Assembly: GCF_943734655.1 (NCBI RefSeq)
Contig: NC_071355.1
Span: forward strand, 208,741,603 to 208,805,602
Source of the DNA: Sabethes cyaneus
Taxonomy: Eukaryota; Arthropoda; Insecta; Diptera; Culicidae
DNA length: 64,000 nt
Direction of reading: 5' to 3'
Part shown: piece by piece, positions 56,601 through 64,000 of the stretch
Numbering within the stretch: position 1 is the first letter of the stretch
Layout: every line of letters starts with the position of its first letter
Notes under the pieces: generated by a model
Told to the model about the DNA's origin: nothing
The model's database searches: none
What the model saw: the letters and a program-made list of their open reading frames with translations, nothing else
Made by a program: the position numbers and the translations under genes

Positions 56601-57976
56601 TCTGACCGTGACATCATATATATGAGACCAAACTACTTTATCCGAGTTGTCTCACATCATTCCCAATACAAATACCGAATAACTAAAAGTAGACTGGTAA
56701 AGCTTTGACCAACGGTTGACGTTGACTGTCTACAGAACATATTTTATTTTCATATTAAAATTTATCATATTTACTTTAATCCCCATGCACGTTTACTCAC
56801 ATAATAGTTTATATTTCGCAATAAATCTATGCAACCTATTAATTCCGATCGTTCTTCTTCCCTATCGTTCCGTTTTCATTTTCAAACTTGCCACCCTGCC
56901 CGTGTCGCCGTCTTGATTTATTCTTCTTGCAGGGATTCTCCTGTACGGACCTGATGAATGCCGGCATGCGCCAGTCTGGCGTGTACTATCTGCAAATCCG
57001 AGGCACCACCTACTGGTTCCTGAAGGTGTTCTGCGAGCAGGAGATCGCCGACGGCGGATGGACCGTAAATAGTTTCTCTCCATTTGGCCCCGGAATGAGC
57101 CGCATCGGTCATATTTTCTTTTTGCGATTTTCCCTCTTTTTCAGGTCATTCAACGACGCGACGACTTTGGCGAACCGCGGGAAAACTTCAACCGCGATTG
57201 GGCAGACTACAAGAATGGATTCGGCGATCCAGCGAAGGAATTCTGGCTCGGTAACGAAAACATCTACATGCTGACGAACAACGAGGACTACTCGCTCCGG
57301 GTCGAACTGGAAGATTTCGAAGGAAACAAGAGGTCACTTCTTTTTCTGTGCGAGAAAGACGAAATACTTTACCTTTTACTATTTCTACTGGGTATTTACA
57401 AAGGAAAAGCTTCGTCTTTCTCTATTCACAGATTCTAAAAGAACTCTTAACAAAGACACGTGATTTTGGCTAGTTTGAGAAGTCACTCTAACCTTTAAAT
57501 TTCTCCGCAGGTACGCACAATATTCCCATTTCAAGATCCACTCCGAGCAGGACTATTACAAGCTGGAAATCGATGGATACGAAGGAAACGCCGGTGACTC
57601 GTTGAACGATCCCTGGTACGGATCGAACAATAGTCCGTTCTCGACGTACAACCGCGACAACGACCGAAGCTCACTGAACTGTGCCAGCATGCTCAAGGTA
57701 CCAAAACCAAATTGAACTTTTTTGCTGAAACAGCTTTTAAAACTAATCATTATTGCTTTCTTTTCTCCGTGCCTCCAGGGCGGCTGGTGGTGGAAGTCAT
57801 GTGGACGAGGGCTAAACGGTCTGTATCTGCACGATCCGCAAGACCTAACCGCCCGGCAGGGCATTGTCTGGTTCCGCTGGAGGGGCTGGGACTACACGCT
57901 CAAGAAGGCCACCATGATGATCAAACCACGCGGACCGCAGCCCCAACCACAGGTTACAAGTGCGACGACGACGTAA
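43644..57976 (+). CDS. Fibrinogen-related protein (coiled coil + FReD), spliced gene
   Basis: Secreted recognition or signalling-type protein; FReD proteins in insects bind carbohydrates or receptors outside the cell. Exons seen: 43644-44621, 44688-44976, 56933-57064, 57145-57332, 57511-57697, 57779-57976. All introns are GT-AG and phases agree (2, 0, 0, 2, 0). About 656 residues are covered, or ~720 with the candidate exon at 43047. Order: coiled coil (~325 residues), Ser/Thr/Asn-rich linker (~97), complete fibrinogen C-terminal domain (~220), short PQPQVTSATTT tail. The layout recalls angiopoietin/scabrous-type FReD proteins, and from memory it looks closest to the highly conserved Drosophila CG41520 group; that is unverified. 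A signal peptide must lie upstream and was not found. The 12-kb intron is full of transposons. Exon GC is clearly higher than in the flanks. Confidence 0.9.
44688..44976 (+). CDS. Exon: Ser/Thr-rich linker of the fibrinogen-related protein
   Basis: The acceptor is GTTTATTCAACAG before 44688 and the donor CATTAAA|GTATGT at 44976. The first base completes an Arg codon; the exon ends in phase 0. It encodes YSIVDDFTEALPTTTYPTVS followed by a tract of Ser, Thr and Asn (TPSSSSSTTASNANFNGNTS), then VSRKGGIIFPSVKNKP and ASENLLFKDIK. The low-complexity part is likely a flexible, O-glycosylated stalk between coiled coil and fibrinogen domain. RKGGIIFPSVKNK resembles a basic site that could be cleaved, which is inference. 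Confidence 0.82.
46096..47292. mobile_element. hAT-like MITE rich in CCGCTAAC/GTTAGCGG
   Basis: The ends are CAGAGGTGGGCACAATTCC and GTTAGCGGTGCCCGCCTCTG; the outer CAGAGG/CCTCTG and GTGGGCA/TGCCCGC words pair. CAGAG is a typical hAT terminus. Subterminal GTTAGCGG and CCGCTAAC words recur more than a dozen times on both sides (46120-46240, 47160-47280), probable transposase-binding clusters. The flanks TTTATCAA and CCATTCAA agree in only the last four positions, so the duplication has decayed or the border is slightly off. Confidence 0.75.
47772..48194. mobile_element. 423-bp TIR element, CTTAGGG ends
   Basis: CTTAGGGATCATTCAATAAT at left faces TTGAATAGTCCCCTAAG at right (complement CTTAGGGGACTATTCAA). 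Both subterminal parts carry G-rich GGGGGGAGGGGG and TTTGTGACA words, linking it to the larger element at 24333-25431. Nested in the 45821-48411 element. Confidence 0.75.
48767..48799. repeat. Short perfect-arm hairpin
   Basis: CAAAATCATGAAT and GTTCATGATTTTG pair around an AATA loop, and ATCATGA words repeat in the 80 bases before it. Possibly the tip of a degraded palindromic MITE that truncated the neighbouring 45703-48672 element. Confidence 0.5.
53554..53770 (+). pseudogene. RTE LINE fragment (RT C-terminal part)
   Basis: The + frame reads VDEFVYLGSLVTADNDIIRE then IRRCIIS, matching the YLGSLVTADSDTSREIRRRI block of the LINE at 37770-37850. The DNA continues similar (CAATTGCGGTCGAAC, CTTATTAGACCGGTTGTTCT) to 53760, where a TIR element begins. 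It is a 5'-truncated, decayed copy on the gene's sense strand. Confidence 0.85.
53773..55848. mobile_element. 2.08-kb TIR element with CCAAGTAACAATTC ends
   Basis: CCAAGTAACAATTC at 53773-53786 and GAATTGTTACTTGG at 55835-55848 are exact inverse copies; pairing continues weakly with the CTAAAG and CTTG neighbours. Subterminal ATTGCGG/CCGCAATA and GGTTTTATTGCTG words recur. Removing the nested 926-bp MITE leaves about 1.15 kb without coding capacity. The left end cuts the RTE fragment. Confidence 0.7.
54493..55418. mobile_element. 926-bp MITE, TACCGTCAAACGGGG ends, nested
   Basis: The left end TACCGTCAAACGGGGTAACT continues TGCAACAG; the right end CTGTTGCAAGTCACCCCGTT continues TGATGGTA. The 28-bp arms differ at two positions. 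TA at both borders fits Tc1/mariner-type targeting. Extra copies of GGGGTAACTTGCAAC or its inverse occur inside at 54695, 55012 and 55377. It is a sister of the 14913-15835 MITE. Confidence 0.88.
55863..55930 (+). repeat. Single partial unit of the 143-bp tandem repeat family
   Basis: TCTCATACAAATAAAATAGA and TTGCGTAACTCAAAAAATAA resemble the CATACAAATGAAATACAAAT and TCATAACTCGAGAAC words of the array at 20160-21050. It lies just outside the right end of the 53773-55848 element. Confidence 0.45.
56933..57064 (+). CDS. Exon: fibrinogen-related domain, part 1
   Basis: Phase-0 exon of 44 codons after TTCTTCTTGCAG, donor GGACC|GTAAAT. It encodes GFSCTDLMNAGMRQSGVYYL, then QIRGTTYWFLKVFCEQEIAD and GGWT. 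This is the canonical start of a fibrinogen C-terminal domain: first Cys, SGVYYLQI strand, second Cys of the disulfide in the VFCE motif, and the GGWT turn. Codon use is strongly GC-rich compared with the intron. The match to the domain consensus is unambiguous. Confidence 0.93.
57145..57332 (+). CDS. Exon: fibrinogen-related domain, part 2
   Basis: Starts after CTCTTTTTCAG in phase 0 and ends AACAAG AG|GTCACT, leaving two bases. It encodes VIQRRDDFGEPRENFNRDWA, DYKNGFGDPAKEFWLGNENI, YMLTNNEDYSLRVELEDFEG and NKR. The motifs VIQRR, F.R.W..Y..GFG, EFWLGN and LRVEL.D.EG are diagnostic of FReDs. No frameshift or missing core residue is seen. Confidence 0.94.
57511..57697 (+). CDS. Exon: fibrinogen-related domain, part 3 (calcium-site region)
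   Basis: Begins after TTCTCCGCAG; the first base completes Arg. It encodes YAQYSHFKIHSEQDYYKLEI, DGYEGNAGDSLNDPWYGSNN and SPFSTYNRDNDRSSLNCASM then LK. A.Y..F.I..E...Y.L, GNAGDSL and FST..RDND...NCA are the FReD strand and calcium-loop motifs. The loop reads N-R-D-N-D where many FReDs have D-x-D-N-D, so the first acidic ligand is Asn. Donor AAG|GTACC. Confidence 0.94.
57779..57976 (+). CDS. Exon: fibrinogen-related domain end and stop
   Basis: Starts after CCGTGCCTCCAG and ends at TAA 57974-57976. It encodes GGWWWKSCGRGLNGLYLHDP, QDLTARQGIVWFRWRGWDYT, LKKATMMIKPRG and the tail PQPQPQVTSATTT. GGWWW.SC....LNGLY with its Cys and IVWF.W.G..Y.LK...M.I.P are the terminal FReD motifs including the ligand-binding pocket region. 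The four Cys typical of the domain are all present across the exons. A run of Thr codons (ACGACGACG) precedes the stop. Confidence 0.94.
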   Translation, partial: GGWWWKSCGRGLNGLYLHDPQDLTARQGIVWFRWRGWDYTLKKATMMIKPRGPQPQPQVTSATTT

Positions 57977-59700
57977 TAGTGATAATTTTTTTTATTTTTT
58001 TCCGCGCAAACTCGAGTTTTTGTACAAATCTTTTTTATTATTTCTGTTTTCTTTTTTGTTGTACAATCGAAACATATTGGTTTAAAAAAAGCCCATACAA
58101 AACGAGTCATAGAAACAACTCTTCACCGCGACGTTAGAGATCAGAGATTCCCAGTGTATTTGAAGAAACACCTTTTCCCAACAAGTGCAAAGAAATATTT
58201 CAAATTTTATTCATCCTAAATTTCTGAAGTGGCTATCTTTTACACTACTTTCTCTACGTATCTGCTGTTATAACTGTATGGTTCTTATTTTATGATTATT
58301 TATTAAATTTTAGCAAAAGAGCAATGTCCGTTATACGTGCGAAAGATGCCAGCACAAATCTACATATTCAAATGACTATAAATTACGTCGCGAATTTCTT
58401 TAATCTGTTCTCACCTGGAAGCAGATTCCTTCTCGTACTTTTTCTATATGCTAAGCGACCGACGCGGACGACCCACGTTTTTCCCAATAGGCTATCGCGA
58501 TGTTTTTTTTCTTTTCTTATCCTATAAACTCTGGCCTTTTTATGTAAACGAAGAGAAGATATCTAATGACGAACTGAAAGAGATTGTTTAAAAATAGTGT
58601 ATTTGTTTTTGCGTTAGGTAAATTCATCATTTTCATCGTCGTTTGTTTGACGGAATGTTTAATTTCTCGAAGTGCATTGACAGTAGTAAAGGCATACGTT
58701 GAACCTAATCTTATGAATTGAAGAATTAATTGGCTTAAAAACTATTAAATTTCCGGAACCGAAACTTTGCTAAAGTAATGGAAGCGGAAGCATCAAAAGG
58801 CCAATGCCTGCCAAAAATTTTATCTTTAGCGCTAGTTGTACCAACCATCTAACGGTTACCTAATTCTGTGACCTCTCAGTTCAAACCAGCCCCGTCGGTT
58901 TATGCAACGGATGCTGAACAGCCCATAATTCATCTTACTACCGCATATTATGGTTTCTTCTGAACTGCGTTCATAGGGACGAATTTCGACCCGGTAGAAA
59001 ATATTTCGTTCCAACTACGTAAATAAATTTCTAGATTTTGATGCATAAAAATGCAAATGCAATAGTCATGGTTCAAAACAAAGCAAGCAATTAGTTTATG
59101 TTCTAAAAATAAATTTAAGGCAGAGCAAGATTTGTTTTGACATAAATGAAAACAAAAAATCACTAAATTGCGCACTAGAGAAAGAAAACATTCAGCTCAA
59201 ACGAGTTCATGAACAAAAAAATCACGAGAGCACATACCCACACAGCAAGATTCATTTGTTCACAAAATCATGTTATTTACAAAGAAGCTAAATAAATAGT
59301 AAAATGCACATAAACATCGTGACAAAGAACAAAGAGCAAAACTGTTCTATAAATCAAAATCTGCGAGGATCATTTCAAACAAAAGCAAAATCAAAATTAT
59401 CGTACCTACTACTATTACTACTATTATTATATATTATCATACCACATTATTCATGCATGCAACATAAACGAAAAAAAACACACGAATACACAAACGCATC
59501 TCTGTGTCCGTATGTGTAACATTTGTCGAATCACACCGCTCAACTGTATGCGTGAGCTAACGAAGGAACATATACATATAGATTCTAGACTATTCATGAA
59601 GCATAATGTGGAAACAAAACAACGCAGCAAAATTCAATTGTAAATATCGTTTTAATTTAATAGTTGTTAGAATGTTTTCATATTGAAATAAAAAAAACTG
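57977..59700 (+). other. Probable 3' UTR of the fibrinogen-related gene
   Basis: AT-rich sequence with no coding frame. The last good polyadenylation signal before unrelated sequence is AATAAAAAAAA at about 59687, preceded by long A/T- and CA-rich stretches (59280-59640). ATTTA and AATAAA-like words occur throughout, so earlier ends are possible. Extent is inference. Confidence 0.4.
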
Positions 59701-59789
59701 ATGTGAAAATAGTTATATTTATCAAAGCGTTGAATGTAATTTCAGCTCTAAAACGAATCCGATTTTCCCCGGGCCATTGAAACGCAATT

Positions 59790-60130
59790 CTATTAGGTTA
59801 AATCCTTTCGTCGTCATCGTCGTTCTCGTCAACATAGAACCGGTCTTAGGCCACTCGTCGTCAATTTCCCTGGAGTCTCAAAATCGCCAAATGCATTCGA
59901 CCTAGTTCGAGCTATCTTGATACATTGGTCCCTCTGTGTCTGGTGCCGTTGAAGTTGTTGAAGAGAACCGCTTTTGTCACACTGTCGTCCGGCATCCTTA
60001 CGACGTGTCCAGCCCACCGTGATCTAACGACTTTCGCCGGCTGTACGTTGGGATGTTGAAGATGTTGAATTACATGCAGGAAAAACCATCACCTTGCCAT
60101 CACCCTCGTCGCGTTTCGAAGTGATTCGAG
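59790..60130 (-). pseudogene. RTE-like LINE 3' fragment
   Basis: On the - strand the DNA encodes, across frameshifts, WAGHVVRMPDDSVTKAVLFN-like sequence followed by NGTRHRGTN, the conserved RWAGHV.RMP block at the C-terminus of RTE reverse transcriptases (compare RWAGHVARMPDNYPAKMVFA at 38140). The segment is heavily decayed and has lost both ends. It is a different subfamily from the copies at 34.6-39.5 kb. Confidence 0.65.
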
Positions 60131-60593
60131 AGTTTTCCGAGATCAGGGATACCAGACTTGCAGATTTATATATTATCTGTCACAGCTCACAGGTGGTTTC
60201 GATCGACTATATTTTAAGCTGCCTTGAAGTAAATAGAGATATAATATGATATAATATCCGGAGTGATTCGCGATTGGGGCTCAACTAGCAAATTGTAAAC
60301 AAATTGTTTTATTACACCATCAGCCTTAAAAAAACTGATAATATCCTTGGCAAGAATCCTTTCTTGTTTTGATCGTTAGAATTATTTAAAACAAGTGATG
60401 GGCGATAGAAATGTTTAATCAAAACAAAAGACAATTTGCAGTTTAGCCCCTTTCATTGTTATGAAGTAACAGGCTTGTCGTGTCCGTCGGTTATTTTCAA
60501 CCGAGTCCTCCGGAACACGGAACAACGTCCGTCAAGGTCTACGTTCGCCCAAAAACTGACTCTTGTTTAAAGCATGCTATATCATGCCACAGT

Positions 60594-60885
60594 CAGGGAT
60601 GCCACATATAATTCAGTGTTTTTTGTTGAAAAAATCTGACAATCTGTACGGCGAGGAAAAATATCTGTGCAAAAATCTGTCAAATGCAAAACAATGAGAG
60701 TGAAAGAGATAGAGAGTCATTTTGCTGGCTATTTTCGTCTCCTTCACTCTCATGCAAAAGCTCAAAAACCTGTTTAATCTGTGTAATTTGGCGAAAACCT
60801 GTATTCTGTGCATACAGATTCTGTACAGGCGATTTCTTTCAAATATCTGTTAAACACAGAATAATCTGTGCATGTGGCAACCCTG
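60594..60885. mobile_element. 292-bp hAT-like MITE with perfect 8-bp duplication
   Basis: The ends are CAGGGATGCCACATATAATT and CAGATTATTCTG-complementary sequence finishing GCATGTGGCAACCCTG (complement CAGGGTTGCCACATGC). The direct flanks are GCCACAGT on both sides (60586-60593 and 60886-60893), an exact 8-bp duplication typical of hAT insertions. ATCTGT words recur inside. No coding capacity; chance frames cross it. Confidence 0.93.
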
Positions 60886-60893
60886 GCCACAGT

Positions 60894-62306
60894 ATGCGTA
60901 AGTCTCATATTGAACTCCTTGTCTCTTATCGTTCGTATGACGTTATTCTTCCTATGCAAGGGGTTTCAGTTACACTCAAGTAAATAATTCAGTCTCATTA
61001 GATTTGTTTTACGCTGATAGGGTGTTTGCAGAGTGCATATGTTGGAGATCTGTTGGGCAGGCAAAAGTGACAGCTCCATATAAAACACACGGGCTGGGAA
61101 GAGCAAAATTTTTTAAATGATTTATTTTCTTTATTTAAAACAGAAATTACAAATTGCTTCATACATATGGCAAGGTAATATATCAGTTTACTAAATAAAA
61201 AAATTATTTTCAACAAATAAGCTAAGACGCGGTAGCAATGATCAAAAATGTAACTATGACCTATGTTAGCGGGATAAAACTAAACAAATATCAATAGTCA
61301 GTAGTTGCTTTCGGCTAAGAAAGCAATTTATTATGCTAAAACCAATTTTATATTCCGTTACTTTCAACTTGGCCTATGCCGTATACTGCTTCAAAAATCA
61401 GTATATTTGGGACACCGATTTAACGCGAATTCACCGAGACCCTAGTTACCAAAAGTCAGCATATATTTCAGGGAACATTTGTCAGTTATTTTGACTATTA
61501 GTTGCTTTATTTATTATTAATGATGAATAATTTTAGAAAAAATGATAATTTTATCCAGCACGTTTTTGCTGCATCGAATAGGAAAATATGCAATGTGTGC
61601 CCAACAGATGTCTTGCATGTGTGTGTAGCAAAAGCCCTATTCATCTAACTCGGCTCATTGTCATTCCCTACAAGGCTTTTTTGCAAATCGTTTTGTAAAC
61701 AGGCGATATTAAAGAGCGAAACTGCGCTGTTTTCAAAACGCAGGCGCATAAGGTTTTGCACGGGCGAGCATAACCTCACTTCTTTGACGTCTATCAGTGG
61801 TTTGTTTACATGGACTTAGAACATGGGTTAACATCTTGAAGCTGAATATTGCTTAAGGCCTTAACGGCAAGTCAGAAAAGCACAAAAACTGCCATTCCGA
61901 GTAGTTTGGAGGGCGACACTGCTGGATAATACGCTTTTAAAACGTTTAACTCCAATTTATGCATATCGCGTTCGCCTAACAAATAGTAAACAAACCACGA
62001 GTGGATGTCAAATGGGTGAATTGAGTTCATTCCGGTTCATTCGTGACGTCACCTTGCAAAACCTTATTGTAAACAGGCGAAACTAAATAAAAAAATCAAA
62101 ACAAGGCGAAACAGGGCTGGGCGAATTTCATTTTCAAAATGCTTTGAAGCTCGTTCCAAGGGGTTCAACTATAAAACTTAGATTTTGAGCTTGAATGCAC
62201 AAATTTTATGCAGTATAGTTGTGAAATTATAAGATTGATTTATTCTACACCAATTTATGTCTTTAAACTTGATTTTTGTAACTTTTATTTAAATTATGAC
62301 TTGAAA
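60894..62306. other. No gene recognised; AT-rich
   Basis: A 13-bp inverted pair (GTGGTTTGTTTAC near 61798, GTAAACAAACCAC near 61987) and repeats of GTAAACAGGCGA (61697, 62073) suggest another decayed element in 61660-62110. Nothing with coding support. Confidence 0.35.
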
Positions 62307-62516
62307 ATGTACTGGCAAATTATCACAGTGATATTCGTCATTGTTTACACTTTGCTAGTTGCGCCCTTATCGCGAATCACTCCGAAATATGATGCGTGGG
62401 CACGTTTTACTCCCGGTATATCTACAAGATCTGTCGGATCCGTGGTGGCACAAGCTCTCATGAAGCCAGCATGTAAACCGATAGAAAAAGTTTTACCACA
62501 GACTAAGTTTTACTAA
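62307..62516 (+). CDS. Candidate 69-residue membrane micropeptide
   Basis: The ATG at 62307 sits in TTGAAAATG, a good insect start context. The frame begins YWQIITVIFVIVYTLLVAPL, an uninterrupted hydrophobic segment long enough for one membrane span or a signal anchor, then a basic soluble tail (RITPKYDAWARFTPGISTRS ... PIEKVLPQTKFY). An AATAAA lies 12 bases after the stop (62528-62533). The frame is open further upstream to 62208, but that part is AT-rich and lacks this character. I do not recognise a family. The next 300 bases hold no recognisable gene. It may equally be a chance frame or the last exon of something larger. Confidence 0.35.
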   Translation: MYWQIITVIFVIVYTLLVAPLSRITPKYDAWARFTPGISTRSVGSVVAQALMKPACKPIEKVLPQTKFY

Positions 62517-63269
62517 GCTAAGTGTAAAATAAAGAAAAATTAATGCGGAAAAATTAAAGCTGAAGGGTAAAAGACTGGAGAACAGGATCGTGCCGGATCT
62601 ACTGGTCGTTTAGGTGAAATTAGAAGCCGGATTTGAGCGAAAATAAGCATCCTACGCCCATCCACCATTATCCACCACAAGACTACGAATTGTCCTGGAT
62701 AATCACGAGTATCAACCCGATCCGTTAGCCCGATCGCATTAATACCGGCCGTCGGTGTGAGCACGTCGGCATTAGAAATGTAATTCGACGCAGAAACGCA
62801 TCCACGCAACATCCAGAAGAGAAAAGTACATTGATTAAAGCGAAAATAGAGACCCTAAGGCCGCGGTGCCCTGAAGAGGGCAGTCTTCGCATTGCAGTGT
62901 GTTTGCTCTAACCGTTAGCTACAAACTCGATAGTTTTGATTGCACCTGTACTGCTACTAGGTTATGATCTAAGTCGAAATACATACCCCGTATCTCGATT
63001 TGGTTCAATGTTTTTTGGTCAACTGATTTCTTGCTGAAAACCTTAAATGCACGAAATGACTGGTTTGACGGGAAATGTGCATGCGAAGGAAAGGAAAAAC
63101 CAAGCTTGGACAAACTATACCTATAGCTACGCATTGCCACGAAGGAGAATTTGGCTACCGACGCGAAATAAGATGACTACGATTCTTAGAAATGTAAAGC
63201 GCCAGAAAAAAGAAAGAAGAAAGACTGGGAAACTAGAACAACTATCCCAGGTTATGTGCGTATCATTTA

Positions 63270-64000
63270 GAGCAAGTATGCCTGCAAAACGTGGTGCGTC
63301 TCAGCGGAGACATCGCAAAAATTGCAAGTATTCATTGACCGGTTCCTGCGATCAGGCTTGGCATACACTTTTCGCTTCGATTTTGCTCTTTTGATTACTG
63401 CATCTTAGCCAAGCAAAATTTGAAAAAGTGATATATGGGGCGTTTGTAGAATTTGTTATTATCTACAAAATTGCTGAAGTATGCATTACTGTGCGTTTTG
63501 TATTTATGGCGCTATGAGGCTGCTACCCTCTTGGTAGCAAAAAGAGCGCTCCTTTTGCTACCAATCGCATTGCTGCCCTACAGCGCCGAAAATACAAAAG
63601 ATAAAACTTCACTTTCTTCAGCATTAGTATAGATAATTACTAGCTCTACAAATGCCCCATACATCACTTTCTGAAATTCTACTTGGTTGAGGAGCAGTAA
63701 TCAAAACAGCAAAATCAAAGCGAAAAGTGTATGCCAAGCCTGCCTGCGATACATCATTCGTGCCTGGTGGCCTGATAACTGTATATCCAGACTGGAGGAA
63801 AGGAACGAACGAGGTTTGCAGAGAAGCACTCGACTGGAATCCACAAAGACAGCGTAGAAGAGGCAGATCCAGAGGCTCATGGCGACGGAGTTTAGCCAAC
63901 GATATCCGGGCTGTAGACGAGCACCTGTCCTGGCGACAGGTAAACGCCTTGGCGGGTAACCGTCAGCAGTGGAGATCTCTGATTTCATCCCTTTGTTCTG
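63270..64000 (+). pseudogene. LINE reverse-transcriptase tail, split by a foldback element
   Basis: Left of the insertion the frame reads WCVSAETSQKLQVFIDRFLR; right of it YIIRAWWPDNCIS continues the same frame. After a small deletion and frameshift, NEVCREALDWNPQRQRRRGR, SWRRSLANDIRAVDEHLSWR and ALAGNRQQWRSLISSLC follow to the window edge. This is the conserved C-terminal tail of a common insect non-LTR retrotransposon group (endpoint WRSL..SLC). The 5' part is absent, and sequence upstream of 63270 is unrelated. The element is truncated by the window on the right. Confidence 0.85.
63353..63742. mobile_element. 390-bp foldback hAT-like element with perfect 8-bp duplication
   Basis: The ends CAGGCTTGGCATACACTTTT and AAAAGTGTATGCCAAGCCTG are exact inverse copies, and the arms stay complementary for about 190 bp to the centre (GCTACCCTCTTGGTAGC, AGAGCGCTCC). 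CCCTGCGAT-type flanks: CCTGCGAT at 63345-63352 and again at 63743-63750. A decayed relative is at 39715-40110. Long frames on the - strand across it are chance. Confidence 0.93.

Larger units (their letters stand above)
44977..56932 (+). other. 11,956-bp intron of the fibrinogen-related gene
   Basis: Donor GTATGT at 44977, acceptor TTCTTCTTGCAG ending at 56932, joining two phase-0 exons. It holds two sets of nested transposons (45703-48672 and 53773-55848), an RTE fragment and a partial tandem-repeat unit. I found no further FReD-gene exon inside, because the linker exon and the domain's first exon connect directly. Stretches 48800-53550 and 55930-56900 show only short frames without motifs (for example 52460-52747). 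Confidence 0.75.

Noticed and set aside
63701..63988. 95- and 91-codon - frames near the window end
   Set aside because: They are antisense to the LINE tail on + and cross the foldback element.

Overview
The window reads as a piece of an insect nuclear genome, most likely a mosquito and probably a culicine (Aedes-like). It is AT-rich and has no operon-like gene packing. It holds one recognisable multi-exon gene with a 12-kb intron, and almost everything else with recognisable structure is transposon debris: RTE-type LINEs with the protein features usual in mosquitoes, Tc1/mariner transposases of the ITm 'DDETYVK' type common in Aedes, and many MITEs. The species call is inference; no search was run.

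The only confident host gene is a secreted-type fibrinogen-related protein (FReD protein) on the + strand. A ~325-residue coiled-coil exon (43644-44621) and a Ser/Thr-rich linker exon (44688-44976) are followed by an intron of 11,956 bp, then four exons (56933-57064, 57145-57332, 57511-57697, 57779-57976) that encode a complete fibrinogen C-terminal domain and the stop. All junctions obey GT-AG and keep phase. A plausible upstream exon (43047-43237) joins in phase. The signal-peptide exon was not identified with confidence. The 3' UTR probably runs to about 59.7 kb. A second, weak candidate is a 69-codon ORF at 62307-62516 with one predicted membrane segment and an AATAAA just after the stop.

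Layout. 0-5 kb: largely featureless, with a perfect-looking hairpin at 4.6 kb. 5-13.3 kb: an inverted pair of a dispersed CT-rich repeat, a Tigger-like MITE, a 965-bp TA-flanked MITE, two decayed mariner transposases and a CR1/L2-like RT scrap. 14.9-15.8 kb: a MITE with identical 28-bp ends. 17.6-19.6 and 27-29.6 kb: copies of a long-TIR element with a kilobase-scale purine-only core, one of them split by a foldback element with minisatellite arms. 20-21.3 kb: a ~143-bp tandem array inside short inverted ends. 24.3-26.8 kb: two more TIR elements. 29.8-32.1 kb: a ~2.27-kb element with ~185-bp inverted ends, sitting in a degenerate 12-mer satellite. 34.6-39.5 kb: two RTE LINEs tail to tail, the first split by a hAT-like MITE. 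43-58 kb: the fibrinogen-related gene, whose big intron contains two sets of nested transposons. 59.8-64 kb: LINE 3' fragments, a hAT-like MITE with a perfect 8-bp target duplication, the small ORF, and a foldback hAT-like element in a LINE with a perfect 8-bp duplication.

No CRISPR array, tRNA, rRNA or bacterial-type feature was seen. The most informative content is the set of insertion-within-insertion structures, which give relative ages and exact termini for several non-autonomous DNA transposon families.
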